Source: Roseibium sp. TrichSKD4 (GTDB lineage Bacteria > Pseudomonadota > Alphaproteobacteria > Rhizobiales > Stappiaceae). Taken from it: a stretch of DNA of 64,000 nucleotides. A program made the translations under genes and the position numbers. The stretch spans positions 317,501-381,500 of the forward strand of contig NZ_GL476311.1 of the NCBI RefSeq assembly GCF_000148725.1, written 5' to 3'. Under the pieces are notes generated by a model. That model saw nothing but the letters and a program-made list of their open reading frames with translations. It had not been told where the DNA came from and did no database searches. This document shows positions 37,269 to 45,925 of this stretch, piece after piece. Each line of letters starts with the position of its first letter. The stretch's first letter is position 1.

Positions 37269-38843
37269 TCAGCGTTCTGCTGACTTCCAGAATTTGGGCG
37301 TCGCCTTGGTGTCTAGCCAGAAGGATTTGGCAGAAGGCCACATGCTTGTGCATTTTGCCTCATGCCACCCAATGACAAACCCGATTGACTGGGCGCGGGC
37401 GACCGCTTCCTTGGGTGGCCCCGCGTTCAGGTCCAGCAGTTTCTCTGCCATGGCAACATCATTCAGATATCCGAAGATATCCTGTAGACGCCGCATGCGT
37501 TTGGAAAATGGTTTCACCGTTTGTTTGGTGTAAAGACCGCCAAAGAAGTCGACGCCATAGCGGAGTTTTTTGAGCGCCTTGCGCATCTCGTGGCGTTCGG
37601 GAACCGTCAGGTCATCCAGTCTCGCGCCGTATTTGGCGACTTTCTTCCACTGGCGAGACAAAGCATTGGAGGCGTGGGCTGTTATCGGCTGTGCCAACAG
37701 CTCCGTCTGATCCATGTTGCTGGTGTCCAGCCAGCCGCGCTCTTCCGTGTAGGCGGTCAGGTCGAAGAGAAACGCATTGACATCCGCAGCAGATAGACGC
37801 TCGCACAAATCATTGTGGGACGCGGTTCTGGTCGCTGCAAGAAAGTGCGTCAGTATTTGAAGGTTGAGCGCGTCAGGCGCTTCGTTTTCTAGCGGTTCGA
37901 CAAACTCTTTTCCTAAAACATCGAGATCGCGCACTGCGCCTGCCGCCGTTGCAAGTTCCCGGGCCTTTGCATTGAGCGCATGGTGGCTGGTGGGGTGGAG
38001 GGTCGGTTTGAAAAGTTTGAAAGCGCTGCGCAAACGGCGCAGCCCAACGCGGAACTGATGCGGTCCCTTTGGCGAGTCAGAGTGCAAGATGACCAGCCGA
38101 TTATGACTTATCTGATCGAGGCACGAGCGCAAGATGATTTGAAACGCCCGCTCCACGTTGTCGGCAGGATCCAGTGAGACTTTGCCCGCCAGTTTCGGGA
38201 CACAAAAGCTATTCACTTCGCCTGATGTGAGCCGATAGCCGCGTTCGGCCTTGTTGTATGGCGATAACCGGAAGGGCTGATCTTGGGTGACTGTGCGGGC
38301 GGCCCGGATCAGTGAAGCTGGGGCGCCCGATTTCAGTTCAAGTTCAACCTCTGCAAGTGGAGCTGTTTTGTCTTCGGCAACAATGTTACCAAGATCAAAG
38401 GCTGCTTCAACAACACTACCATCGGTTTTGTCCGTCAGATTGCGGGTCGTGCGCGTCATCACGGTTTTGAAGCAGGGGGCAAGGGGTTTTTCGCCAATCA
38501 GCGCTGTGAGAATTGCCTTGGCTCGCGGATCTTCAAGTGCATCCAGCTCAAGGGCCTCCCCAGCAACCCTTTGTTCAATCTCAATGGGGGAAGACAGGCC
38601 GCCGCTGACACCCGTTCCAATCTTGACCGTTTGAAGCCAGGTTCGACCAACTTTGCGAATTCTCAGGGAAATCTTGGCCCTTCTCAAATCCAAATCGGGC
38701 GTGTCGAAGTAGATGGAATGCAAGTTTTTGGTGGTCGCACGACTTGCCGAAAATCCGGCTGGTACACCGGCTTTCTTGAGTATGGCAATCGTTTCTTCGG
38801 TAACTTCGAGCTTTAGCTCGATTTCTTTCGTTGATTTGCTCAT
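37269..38843 (-). CDS. CYTH-CHAD domain protein (triphosphatase-like)
   Basis: A 524-residue protein from the ATG at 38843. The N-terminal CYTH domain (about residues 1-200) begins with the signature EIELKLEV and has SIYFDTPDLDLRRAKISLRIRK. The C-terminal CHAD domain (about 230-515) is helical with HQFRVGLRRLRSAFKLF and HEMRKALKKLRYGVDFF, whose His and Arg/Lys bind phosphates. CYTH proteins hydrolyse inorganic triphosphate and CHAD binds polyphosphate granules. Confidence 0.9.
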   Translation of the reverse strand: MSKSTKEIELKLEVTEETIAILKKAGVPAGFSASRATTKNLHSIYFDTPDLDLRRAKISLRIRKVGRTWLQTVKIGTGVSGGLSSPIEIEQRVAGEALELDALEDPRAKAILTALIGEKPLAPCFKTVMTRTTRNLTDKTDGSVVEAAFDLGNIVAEDKTAPLAEVELELKSGAPASLIRAARTVTQDQPFRLSPYNKAERGYRLTSGEVNSFCVPKLAGKVSLDPADNVERAFQIILRSCLDQISHNRLVILHSDSPKGPHQFRVGLRRLRSAFKLFKPTLHPTSHHALNAKARELATAAGAVRDLDVLGKEFVEPLENEAPDALNLQILTHFLAATRTASHNDLCERLSAADVNAFLFDLTAYTEERGWLDTSNMDQTELLAQPITAHASNALSRQWKKVAKYGARLDDLTVPERHEMRKALKKLRYGVDFFGGLYTKQTVKPFSKRMRRLQDIFGYLNDVAMAEKLLDLNAGPPKEAVARAQSIGFVIGWHEAKCTSMWPSAKSFWLDTKATPKFWKSAER

Positions 38844-38999
38844 GGGCAAAATTTAATTGTGCTGGAAAAGTGCGTCCACCTAAAAAGCGCAAAATTTGCA
38901 CTTTCAGGCACAATTTTAAATTTAGCTGGCGAAACATCGCGTCATGCTGTCGATGCTTTTTGGTTTGATCCGATCGCATGTCGCAGATTGTTATCAATG

Positions 39000-40715
39000 T
39001 CAGCACCAAAATTGAGCGAGGCGTGGATTTTTTTGTAAACCGGCACATACCCGCTTGCACCTTTTTAAGTACCCATGATATGCAGCTGCCTCGGTGTCAG
39101 TTGCCCCTCTGGCGGAACTGGTAGACGCGCGGGATTCAAAATCCCGTTCCTTCGGGAGTGCCGGTTCGATTCCGGCGGGGGGCACCATTTCAGATTTTTC
39201 CATGGTTAGGTCCTCTAACATATTGAATATGTTAGAGGTTTTTGCGGTTCGATAACCCTCATTTCTCTTGTATCTAAGGGTGTCCGCAAATACGAGTTTA
39301 GCTACCGCTCTCTTGTCTTCCAATTTGTCAGAAGCCCAAAGATTACAAGGGTTTGCGAGGAAGGCGAATGCGGTTCGATAAATTTCCTTGAAGCTGCCGT
39401 TTGGCTTATGAGATCTGTTCATTTGATCTGTCAGACGGGCTTTCTTTCGATCCAGTTCTTCAATGCGATTCTCATAGGCTGCTATGACTGACTGATTGCT
39501 GGTATCGACGATACGATCCAGAAACTGCTCTTGCTGCTTGTCCAGTTGGCGTATTTCGCTCTGCATGCTTTTCTTTTTGCTGGCTGCCCGTTCTTCGTGG
39601 TGGCTCCAGATTTTCTGGAAGATCGCGAAGGACAGTTCAAACAATTCACGGCTTGGCTGCATGGTTTGCAACATGGCTTCAAACCCGCCTTCGATCTTAT
39701 CCCGTTGAATTGACTTGCGATAACTGGCACATCCCTTTGTATCGCAGAGGTAATAGGGATAATGCTTGTGACGACCTTTGGACCAACCTGCTGTATAGGG
39801 TTCGCCACAATCATCGCAGCAGACAAAGCCTCGTAATGGAAAATCTCGATTGATGTCCTTTCTGGCTGGCGCGTTAGCACGCCTCTCGCGTTTGTCCTGA
39901 ACCGCTTCCCAGATTTCGAGCGATATGAGTGGATCGTGCTTTCCTTGGATCAGATGTAGTCCCCAAGGCTCATAGTCGATGTATCCTGCATATATGGCCC
40001 GATCCAACATCTCTTGAATGCGTGATAGATGGATTTCGCCATGCCTGTCTTTGGGAAAGACATCAGTTTGTTCAAAGAAGCGCTTGAGTTCAGACGCGCT
40101 GGCAAAACGACCTGATGCATAGCCTTCAAATGCTTCACGAATGTAAGTGGCATCAGGCTCATGTGGGACGAGCAGTTTTCCGTGACCATCCACTTTTTCA
40201 TAGTGGTAACCAACAGGCGGATAGAACGACCAATAGCCATTCATCATCCGACCGCGCATGCGGTTGATGGTTTGCTGTCCGTTTTTTTCTCGTTGATGCT
40301 GCGCAACAGTGGCAAGCAGGTTTTCAACCATGATGGAATCTGGATCATCGCCAAATTCAATCGATGGGCTTTCCAACTGCCCGCCAGCCTTGGATATGGA
40401 CGCGCGCAATTGCAAGTGCGCCTCCAGACCACGGGCAAGCCTGGAGATATCATCAATGATCACGACAGGATTTCGTGCCCTGTTTTTGCGCAGGAAAGAG
40501 AGCATGGCGTCCATTTGAGGACGTTTTGCGTACTTGCCCGACATATCGTCGGCAAAGACGCGCATGACTTCATATCGTTTGTAGGAGGCAAATTCGCGGC
40601 AACGGCTTTCCTGTGAGGCAAGACCGTCGCCTTCACGAACCTGCTTAGTGCCGGAAACGCGGGCATAAATGACAGCGATTTGTTTTGAACACTTATTGTT
40701 TAATCCAGCCACCAT
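39000..40715 (-). CDS. Large serine recombinase (integrase)
   Basis: A 571-residue large serine recombinase. The N-terminal catalytic domain (about 10-155) has YARVSG with catalytic Ser21 and DDISRLARG. The recombinase domain begins near residue 170 (MNGYWSFYPPVGYHYEK). A zinc ribbon (CCDDCGEPY, then YYLCDTKGC) lies near 320-350 and a coiled coil around 410-475. It integrates the element at tRNA-Leu. The last about 60 codons run through the antisense of tRNA-Leu (APAGIEP-like shadow sequence), so the native C-terminus probably ends differently in the excised circle. It follows a small gene by six bases. Confidence 0.88.
   Translation of the reverse strand: MVAGLNNKCSKQIAVIYARVSGTKQVREGDGLASQESRCREFASYKRYEVMRVFADDMSGKYAKRPQMDAMLSFLRKNRARNPVVIIDDISRLARGLEAHLQLRASISKAGGQLESPSIEFGDDPDSIMVENLLATVAQHQREKNGQQTINRMRGRMMNGYWSFYPPVGYHYEKVDGHGKLLVPHEPDATYIREAFEGYASGRFASASELKRFFEQTDVFPKDRHGEIHLSRIQEMLDRAIYAGYIDYEPWGLHLIQGKHDPLISLEIWEAVQDKRERRANAPARKDINRDFPLRGFVCCDDCGEPYTAGWSKGRHKHYPYYLCDTKGCASYRKSIQRDKIEGGFEAMLQTMQPSRELFELSFAIFQKIWSHHEERAASKKKSMQSEIRQLDKQQEQFLDRIVDTSNQSVIAAYENRIEELDRKKARLTDQMNRSHKPNGSFKEIYRTAFAFLANPCNLWASDKLEDKRAVAKLVFADTLRYKRNEGYRTAKTSNIFNMLEDLTMEKSEMVPPAGIEPALPKERDFESRASTSSARGATDTEAAAYHGYLKRCKRVCAGLQKNPRLAQFWC
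39103..39187 (+). tRNA. tRNA-Leu (anticodon CAA)
   Basis: An 85-base class II tRNA with encoded CCA (39185-39187). The acceptor stem is GCCCCTC paired near GGGGGC, the D arm holds AACTGGTAGACG, the anticodon loop TTCAAAA sits in stem CGGGA/TCCCG, a variable arm CGTTCCTTCGGGAGT follows, and the T arm has GGTTCGATTCC. The integrative element begins at its 3' end. Confidence 0.96.
39212..39243 (+). terminator. Terminator after tRNA-Leu, inside the recombinase frame
   Basis: A perfect 12-base stem (CCTCTAACATAT at 39212-39223 with 39227-39238), a three-base loop and five T (39239-39243). It would end tRNA-Leu transcription. Because the recombinase ORF continues over it on the other strand, it also encodes NIFNMLEDL. 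It could alternatively be a recombinase binding arm. Confidence 0.55.
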
Positions 40716-40721
40716 TTCGCA

Positions 40722-40994
40722 CTACGCTCCCTTGTCTTGATTGAATGATTTTGACACCCCCAAATCTTGGTATTCGCCTTCCTGTAATTCTATCACAGGC
40801 CTGCAATCCTTTGCATTTTTTGGGACGGAGTTATCCCGAACCGCGCATGCCATTTGAACCGGGTCTTTCATCCACGCCCGATCCACAGCGTTTTCCATAA
40901 CGCGCCAAACAGTTCGGATAAGTTCATCCTGTTCTACGGGGGAAAGATCAAGCTGTTCGACGAGATGTCGAAATTCATCCGGGTTACATTGCAT
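40722..40994 (-). CDS. Small protein upstream of the recombinase
   Basis: A 90-residue protein from the ATG at 40994, which has GAGGA upstream. The N-terminal part is acidic and helical (CNPDEFRHLVEQLDLSPVEQDELI). The rest includes RDNSVPKNAKDCRPVIEL. It ends six bases before the recombinase start and is probably co-transcribed. It might be a recombination directionality factor, given size and position, but that is only inference. Confidence 0.55.
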   Translation of the reverse strand: MQCNPDEFRHLVEQLDLSPVEQDELIRTVWRVMENAVDRAWMKDPVQMACAVRDNSVPKNAKDCRPVIELQEGEYQDLGVSKSFNQDKGA

Positions 40995-41415
40995 GGAAAT
41001 ATCCTCTGAGCCTGACAGCACGAATGGACGTGCCTTTAAGCCGGGTGGTTACTTTGGGGTGTTATTGGGAAAAAGGCGGAGCAAATCGCTCAACGCTTAC
41101 CAGGTGTGGCAATTGCACACGCACTTTATATGGTGGTCCGGTGGTCCAGTCGCAAGCGATACACTTGGGTGGAGGCGTCGAAAACAATCCCGAACTTTCT
41201 GCGCGGAAATATCGATAGTGTTTCTGAGATGCGGGCGAGAAGGGTAAATTGTTCCTTGCAGCGGGTGTTCCGCTGTCCGGCTTCAAATCCGGTAAACGAG
41301 CTGTCTCGATGTGAGGCCGGATTCTCCTGAACTAAGGCATTCTGCACGAATAAGGGAGGCGCATGCTCGTATGTGATTTGAATGTCCGGCCACCAGGACA
41401 AAAAGGAATATGCCT
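40995..41415. other. Intergenic region, no clear gene
   Basis: About 420 bases between the leftward recombinase operon and a small rightward gene. Several short open frames exist on both strands, but none has a good ribosome site or recognisable sequence. Divergent promoters must lie here. Confidence 0.4.
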
Positions 41416-41574
41416 ATGAGCAATAAAGATTGTAATATTGGTTCGTACTATGATGAAAAGTTTAATCGCCTCAGCGAACGCACAAAGGCGGCTTTGAGAA
41501 ATATCGAGCTTGAATGTGAAGCCATCAATGACCTGTTGGAAGGTCATGCAAGTTCATCCGAAGACGCAGAATAA
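41416..41574 (+). CDS. Small acidic protein
   Basis: A 52-residue protein (MSNKDCNIGSYYDEKFNRL...). AAAAGGA lies eight bases before the ATG, a good ribosome site. The sequence is helical and acidic (AALRNIELECEAINDLLEG). It recalls small regulatory proteins of integrative elements. Function unknown. Confidence 0.5.
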   Translation: MSNKDCNIGSYYDEKFNRLSERTKAALRNIELECEAINDLLEGHASSSEDAE

Positions 41575-41772
41575 ATTCAACATTCAAATGGTTTTACAGC
41601 CCTGTTGGCTGCAAGATGTGTGCAGGTGTATGACACTGCACCCCTTGCGAAGGGAGATGGCTAGCGCTCTCCCGTTCGATCCCTCTTGCATCCGGCTCAC
41701 GGTCTGAACCGAATTTCAAGCTGCCGCCAACTAGCTTGGCGACAGTTATGGTGTTAGATCTGGACGTCAAGG

Positions 41773-42408
41773 TCAGGCCGTCTCGCAATTGGAGTTGCTG
41801 CCTTTCAGAGCGTCTCGGCGGTGTTTTTCGGCGCGGATTTTGGGCTGATAAAAACGATCCTCGAATTGCTTGCCTTCTTCATAAAAGTCACGGCCTTCAA
41901 GCGTCTTGAATTCCTCACTGATGATCTTCTTGGCAGCAACGTCGGTGATAGATAATTGCGTTGCCATCACGGCGGCCTGATGCGCGTATGCGCGATGGAA
42001 AGGCATCGGATCAGGGTCATTGCCCGGTTCTGGATCACCTTCAATCATTTGAAGTACCTCATAGGCATAAGGTACACCCATCGCTATGCTTTCATCGTCA
42101 AGCTCTTCAGCCGTTTTCAAAAGGCGTTGGCGCAGCTGGTCGAGAGTTTGGCCAAATAAGGCCTTGAACAAATCACGTATGATGGTCTCGGCGCGGTTTG
42201 CACTTATACCTTTCTGTGTCAGGGAAATAACAAATGCATAAATGCCGAGTTTCTCGATAAAACTCCCGGTCCGATGGATTTCGCGATTGAGAATGGCACA
42301 GATTGAGACGAATTCCTCAAATTGCGGGTCAGTCAGCAATCTTGCGCTGTAAATGTTCCTGGCGTCGGCAACCATACCAACATCAATGGGTTCAAAAATT
42401 GAGTTCAT
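41773..42408 (-). CDS. Hypothetical helical protein
   Basis: A 211-residue protein, mainly helical, that I do not recognise. It has the segments NSIFEPIDVGMVADARNIY at the start, IISEEFKTLEGRDFYEEG in the second half and a basic C-terminus (AEKHRRDALKGS). It stands alone on the minus strand. Codon use fits the rest of the element, so it is probably real. Confidence 0.55.
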   Translation of the reverse strand: MNSIFEPIDVGMVADARNIYSARLLTDPQFEEFVSICAILNREIHRTGSFIEKLGIYAFVISLTQKGISANRAETIIRDLFKALFGQTLDQLRQRLLKTAEELDDESIAMGVPYAYEVLQMIEGDPEPGNDPDPMPFHRAYAHQAAVMATQLSITDVAAKKIISEEFKTLEGRDFYEEGKQFEDRFYQPKIRAEKHRRDALKGSNSNCETA

Positions 42409-43096
42409 GGAAATATCCTTTCATAAAAATTGAGTTTTGAAAAAGGATCGATTCCAGATGACATACGTCCGTATTTGAAGGAACGGGCAAGTCTCAAAAG
42501 TTTGCGGAAAACTGGCGTGGCTTTTTCCATTCCTGCAACAGCTTCAATGCTGAGGGATGCAGGATCATAGGGAAACGATCAAAGTGGAAAAGCCGACAAT
42601 TATGGCTGAGAGAATTTCAGTTCAACACTCAATTAAGGCAAAAAAGGCGCATTCAAATGGCAATTTGATGGCGCGTGACAAGTGATGCAATTGAGATGTG
42701 AGTTGCTGTTACCGGCGATAGCAAAATCGAGATGATGCACCGTGTCACATTTTTGAGATCGGTTTCATCACCGCGTTCTCCGAACCGGACGAGCAAGTTT
42801 CCCCGCATCCAGCTCTCCGTGAAAAGACTTTTGCTCCGGGTCGCTTATAGCATGGTCTGCATAGCCCAATCATAAATCAATTCTAGCGCAGTCTTATTTA
42901 TCTTATCTTATTGAAATGGGGAAGCCGAGAGGCACTGCCTCTTCTCTCCCCAAAAGAAAAATAGCACCTGACCGAGTGGTGATCAAAGATCACTGGCCCG
43001 CACCACAGGGGCGATTTTTCTTTTCCCCTCCCATCTCCGTTCTCGCCGAAGGGCAAGGTTGCATGAGCAACCCACACCCAATTTATGGAGGAAAGA
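42409..43096. promoter_or_regulatory. Hairpin-rich leader before ardA
   Basis: 688 bases without a gene. On the minus strand, 42780-42835 folds into a stem with a GAAA tetraloop (GGATGCGGG-GAAA-CTTGC...GTCC) resembling hairpins near group II intron ORFs. On the plus strand, GAGAGGC (42928-42934) pairs with GCCTCT (42938-42943) within a longer stem closed by GGGG/CCCC. A-T-rich TTATCTTATCTTATT lies at 42898-42912. ArdA genes of plasmids are often driven by folded single-strand promoters. That role is inferred. Confidence 0.35.
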
Positions 43097-43603
43097 ATGG
43101 AGATACTTTTACACGCGCAGCCCTATGACATCAGTGCAACGGGCTTTTATTTCAAAACGGCTGAGGAATACGACCGCAAAGTCAGGGGCTTGAAAAATGC
43201 CTATGGCGATCCCGTTGAGGAATTTGAAATTCAGTTCATTGACGGAGAAGAGATCGATTGCGAATTAGCCAAGGCCATTGGGCTCAATCAGGCGAATTTT
43301 CGGGATTACCTGATTTGCGTAGAGGACTGGGAGGACTGGCATAAGATCAACACAATCATTGCTATTGGTGAATTGGGTTATGATTTTGATGCTCAGTGCG
43401 ATCCTGATCACCATGGCATAGATATCTACTATGTCGAGACCATGCGGGAATTGGCGGAGCAATTTGTCGATGAAGGCTTGTTTGGCGAAGTGCCTGAGAG
43501 TTTTCAGTTCTATATCGACTTTGATGCCATCGCTCGTGATTTAGCGGTTGAATATAGCGAAATCTCTATTGCAGGCGAACGCCTGATTTACCGAGCAAGC
43601 TGA
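43097..43603 (+). CDS. ardA: Antirestriction protein, ArdA family
   Basis: A 168-residue acidic protein from the ATG at 43097, which follows GGAGG. ArdA features: an N-terminal FKTAEEYDRKVRGL segment, the middle EEFEIQFIDGEEID, and a C-terminus SFQFYIDFDAIARDLAVEYSEI. ArdA mimics the bent DNA bound by type I restriction enzymes and protects incoming mobile DNA. It lies near the left end of the element behind a long leader, fitting early expression on entry. Confidence 0.85.
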   Translation: MEILLHAQPYDISATGFYFKTAEEYDRKVRGLKNAYGDPVEEFEIQFIDGEEIDCELAKAIGLNQANFRDYLICVEDWEDWHKINTIIAIGELGYDFDAQCDPDHHGIDIYYVETMRELAEQFVDEGLFGEVPESFQFYIDFDAIARDLAVEYSEISIAGERLIYRAS

Positions 43604-43615
43604 GGGGGGATGACA

Positions 43616-44041
43616 ATGACATTACCTCTCAAAAAGCACTGCGGCTATCACGCTGGCCATCCTTGGTATTATTTGCTGGGCGGCAATAGTCTGAGGCCAA
43701 GGCAAATTCTGAGTCTTGTCAGGCATGGGGATTATCGCGGCTATGCTGAAGCTGATATCAAGGAAGCTGACAATAGATCCGAACCCAAACGATCAGCAGA
43801 ATTACGGAAGTTTCAAAAGAAATTTACAGCTGACTTGAAACGGGATTTAGCAATCTACCGCAAGGTTGTCAGGAAATTGCGCGAGGAGCGGGAACAAAAT
43901 CCACCGCGCGAGCCGTTTCACTGTTGCGAGGATATTCACACCGCTATGAGCCTCAAGTTTTCGCATCTGGTCAACGACTTTGCCCACTTGGTGTATCTGG
44001 ATGAGCTGCTAACACGGCAGAGCGATTTATTCGATTTTTGA
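43616..44041 (+). CDS. Hypothetical protein downstream of ardA
   Basis: A 141-residue basic protein 12 bases after ardA; GAGGGGG precedes the ATG at 43616. It begins HCGYHAGHPWYYLLGG, then has a long charged helix (KRSAELRKFQKKFTADLKRDLAIYRKVVRKLREERE) and ends SDLFDF. I know no family for it. Its place suggests a partner for antirestriction or transfer. Confidence 0.55.
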   Translation: MTLPLKKHCGYHAGHPWYYLLGGNSLRPRQILSLVRHGDYRGYAEADIKEADNRSEPKRSAELRKFQKKFTADLKRDLAIYRKVVRKLREEREQNPPREPFHCCEDIHTAMSLKFSHLVNDFAHLVYLDELLTRQSDLFDF

Positions 44042-44064
44042 GTTTCAGCTGGAGCAGGCAACAC

Positions 44065-44625
44065 TCACTTGTGATCTTCCAAACGCCGCAATGACCTCGT
44101 CACCGTCCAAGGGTGAATGCCGAATTGGTTTGCGATCTCAGATATTGTGCATTCACCATTGTCGAGTTTGCGTTTGGCAATACGAATGTCACAAGGCGTC
44201 ATGACAGGAGGCCTGCCAATATGAACGCCTTTTGCCTTGGCTATGGCTTGCCCTTGTTGTACCCGCTCAGAAATCCGTTCCCGTTCATGTTGGGCAACCG
44301 CCGCAATAACAGTGTAAGCCAATCTTCCATCGGCATTGCTGGTATCAATCGCCAAATTGAGAATTTGAAAATGGACGCCACGAGCGCGGAGTTTGTCCGC
44401 CTCTGACAAAGCATCCATGGTATTGCGGAAAGCACGGTCAATGGAGCTGATGACCAGCGTATCGCCCTCGTTCAACAGGTCGATGGTTTCTTGATAGACG
44501 GGGCGTTGTATATCCTTCGCGCTGATGGTTTCGGCCATGATGCGGTCACAACTATCGACCAGAAGCTTAAATTGCCTGTCAGTTATCTGCTCATTTGAAC
44601 TTACGCGAACATACCCGATTTTCAT
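44065..44625 (-). CDS. Serine resolvase/invertase
   Basis: A 186-residue small serine recombinase. The catalytic domain starts YVRVSS with catalytic Ser9, then VISSIDRAFRNTMDAL and AVAQHERERISERVQQG. A C-terminal helix-turn-helix is EIANQFGIHPWTVTRSL. Such proteins resolve cointegrates or invert segments. It is convergent with the gene after ardA, and is a second, different recombinase in the element. Confidence 0.9.
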   Translation of the reverse strand: MKIGYVRVSSNEQITDRQFKLLVDSCDRIMAETISAKDIQRPVYQETIDLLNEGDTLVISSIDRAFRNTMDALSEADKLRARGVHFQILNLAIDTSNADGRLAYTVIAAVAQHERERISERVQQGQAIAKAKGVHIGRPPVMTPCDIRIAKRKLDNGECTISEIANQFGIHPWTVTRSLRRLEDHK

Positions 44626-44816
44626 TGTGTTTCAGGCCTTTAGGGATTCACTTCTGCATGAGGTCATGCTACAAAAGTCATCCCTTTCGTGGTTCGGTGT
44701 ATTCTGCTTGTCCGAAGATTTACTCATCTGTCTAACGTGTTGATATTTATTCATTTCAAGGTTTATTTTATCAAATCTGGACAATCACATGCAAACTTCC
44801 GCAAAACCCATGACTT

Positions 44817-45179
44817 ATGTTGAGTAGGGTTTCGTTAACTTTAAGAAAATCTAAACTTTTCTGTGCCATACTACTGGCAATAATGATAAGCGGCATACAG
44901 ATACATGATGCGAGTGCCTTAACCGGCGATGAGATACTCAAAACGCTCAAACCCAACGAACAATTCCACTACATATCAGGGGCAATTGGCGGCATTGCCT
45001 ATGCTCGTTTTGTCAGAGACAAGCCCTCTGAAACCGGCATGAAATGCATGCTGAACTGGTGGTACAGGCCAAACAGCGCGACAGCTTGGGATACGGTCAA
45101 ACAATGGTTGGAACATCATAAAGAAAAGACCGCCGAGATTGTTCTCTACGCTCTATTGTCAAAGGAGTGTGGTCAATAA
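44817..45179 (+). CDS. Exported small protein, Rap1a/Tai-like
   Basis: A 120-residue protein with a signal peptide ending near residue 34 (DASA, then LTGDEIL). The C-terminal pattern WDTVKQWLEHHKEKTAEIVLYALLSKECG resembles Rap1a/Tai immunity proteins (V-x-x-WL-x-x-H-x-x, then AL-x-x-x-C). Those proteins neutralise type VI effectors in the periplasm. It overlaps the next start by one base. The assignment is tentative. Confidence 0.5.
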   Translation: MLSRVSLTLRKSKLFCAILLAIMISGIQIHDASALTGDEILKTLKPNEQFHYISGAIGGIAYARFVRDKPSETGMKCMLNWWYRPNSATAWDTVKQWLEHHKEKTAEIVLYALLSKECGQ

Positions 45180-45925
45180 TGTTGAGGATGATGGACGATT
45201 TTGAACTTCGTGCGCTGCGGCAAGAGCAGCGTGATTATGAGCGGGCAAAATGGTTCATCGCCTCTAAACGACGCGAACAGGAAAAGGAAGTTCGCGAAGA
45301 GCGGGCGGAACAGAATGTTGGCGATCTAGCCGCAAGCCTTGTTATTGCTGATCCAATTGAAGTGAAATCGTTTCGGGCTGATCTGGATACCTATGACGTC
45401 GCTACAATCGAAGCCATCATGGAAAATCGTGAGATACTGGAACGGCTTTACCGCGAACGAGACCTACTGCTTGAACGCGCCTACAAACAAGATGATGGCA
45501 CGCGTGTCTTCAAGTCGGAAGATGGCGTTCGGGTATTTGATGACCATGGCAATCTTGTATCGCCTGATCGTGTTGATCCAGACGAAATCGCAGATCATTA
45601 TCCATGTGCGGAATCCTACCTGGAACAATTGCGCCTGATCGAACAGCATGAAGCAATTGATCAAAATCTGATAGGCTATCAAACTCAATTGGATGACGCA
45701 CGGGACCGGTTGGACAGTGGTGAACTTTCCCAATCGGAATTTGATGACCTCAGATCATCCATAGAAAACAACATGCCAGCCGAAGTGCGCCGCAAATTGC
45801 CAGACTATGACCCAACGCAGGAAGCAGAATTGAAAACTGATTTCTCCGCGTCTGCGACCCATACCACAAAACTCAGCCCCGCAGACATGGCAATTGATCC
45901 ATCCATGGTGCCGGGACTGGGATAG
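45179..45925 (+). CDS. Hypothetical coiled-coil protein
   Basis: A 248-residue acidic protein from the ATG at 45179, chosen because AAGGAG lies 11 bases upstream. Coiled-coil stretches occur near residues 10-45 (RQEQRDYERAKWF, KRREQEKEVREERAEQ) and 85-105. The middle contains FKSEDGVRVFDDHGNLVSPD. No known domain. A 25-base piece of this gene (45368-45392) recurs at 46238-46262 with one mismatch. Confidence 0.55.
   Translation: MLRMMDDFELRALRQEQRDYERAKWFIASKRREQEKEVREERAEQNVGDLAASLVIADPIEVKSFRADLDTYDVATIEAIMENREILERLYRERDLLLERAYKQDDGTRVFKSEDGVRVFDDHGNLVSPDRVDPDEIADHYPCAESYLEQLRLIEQHEAIDQNLIGYQTQLDDARDRLDSGELSQSEFDDLRSSIENNMPAEVRRKLPDYDPTQEAELKTDFSASATHTTKLSPADMAIDPSMVPGLG

Noticed and set aside
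39103-39187. The last 60 codons of the recombinase as a genuine domain.
   Set aside because: They are the well-known peptide read from the antisense strand of a tRNA-Leu gene.
41640-41700. A tRNA-like GTTCGATCC motif suggesting a tRNA fragment.
   Set aside because: Flanking bases do not form a T stem or acceptor stem, and no other arm is visible.
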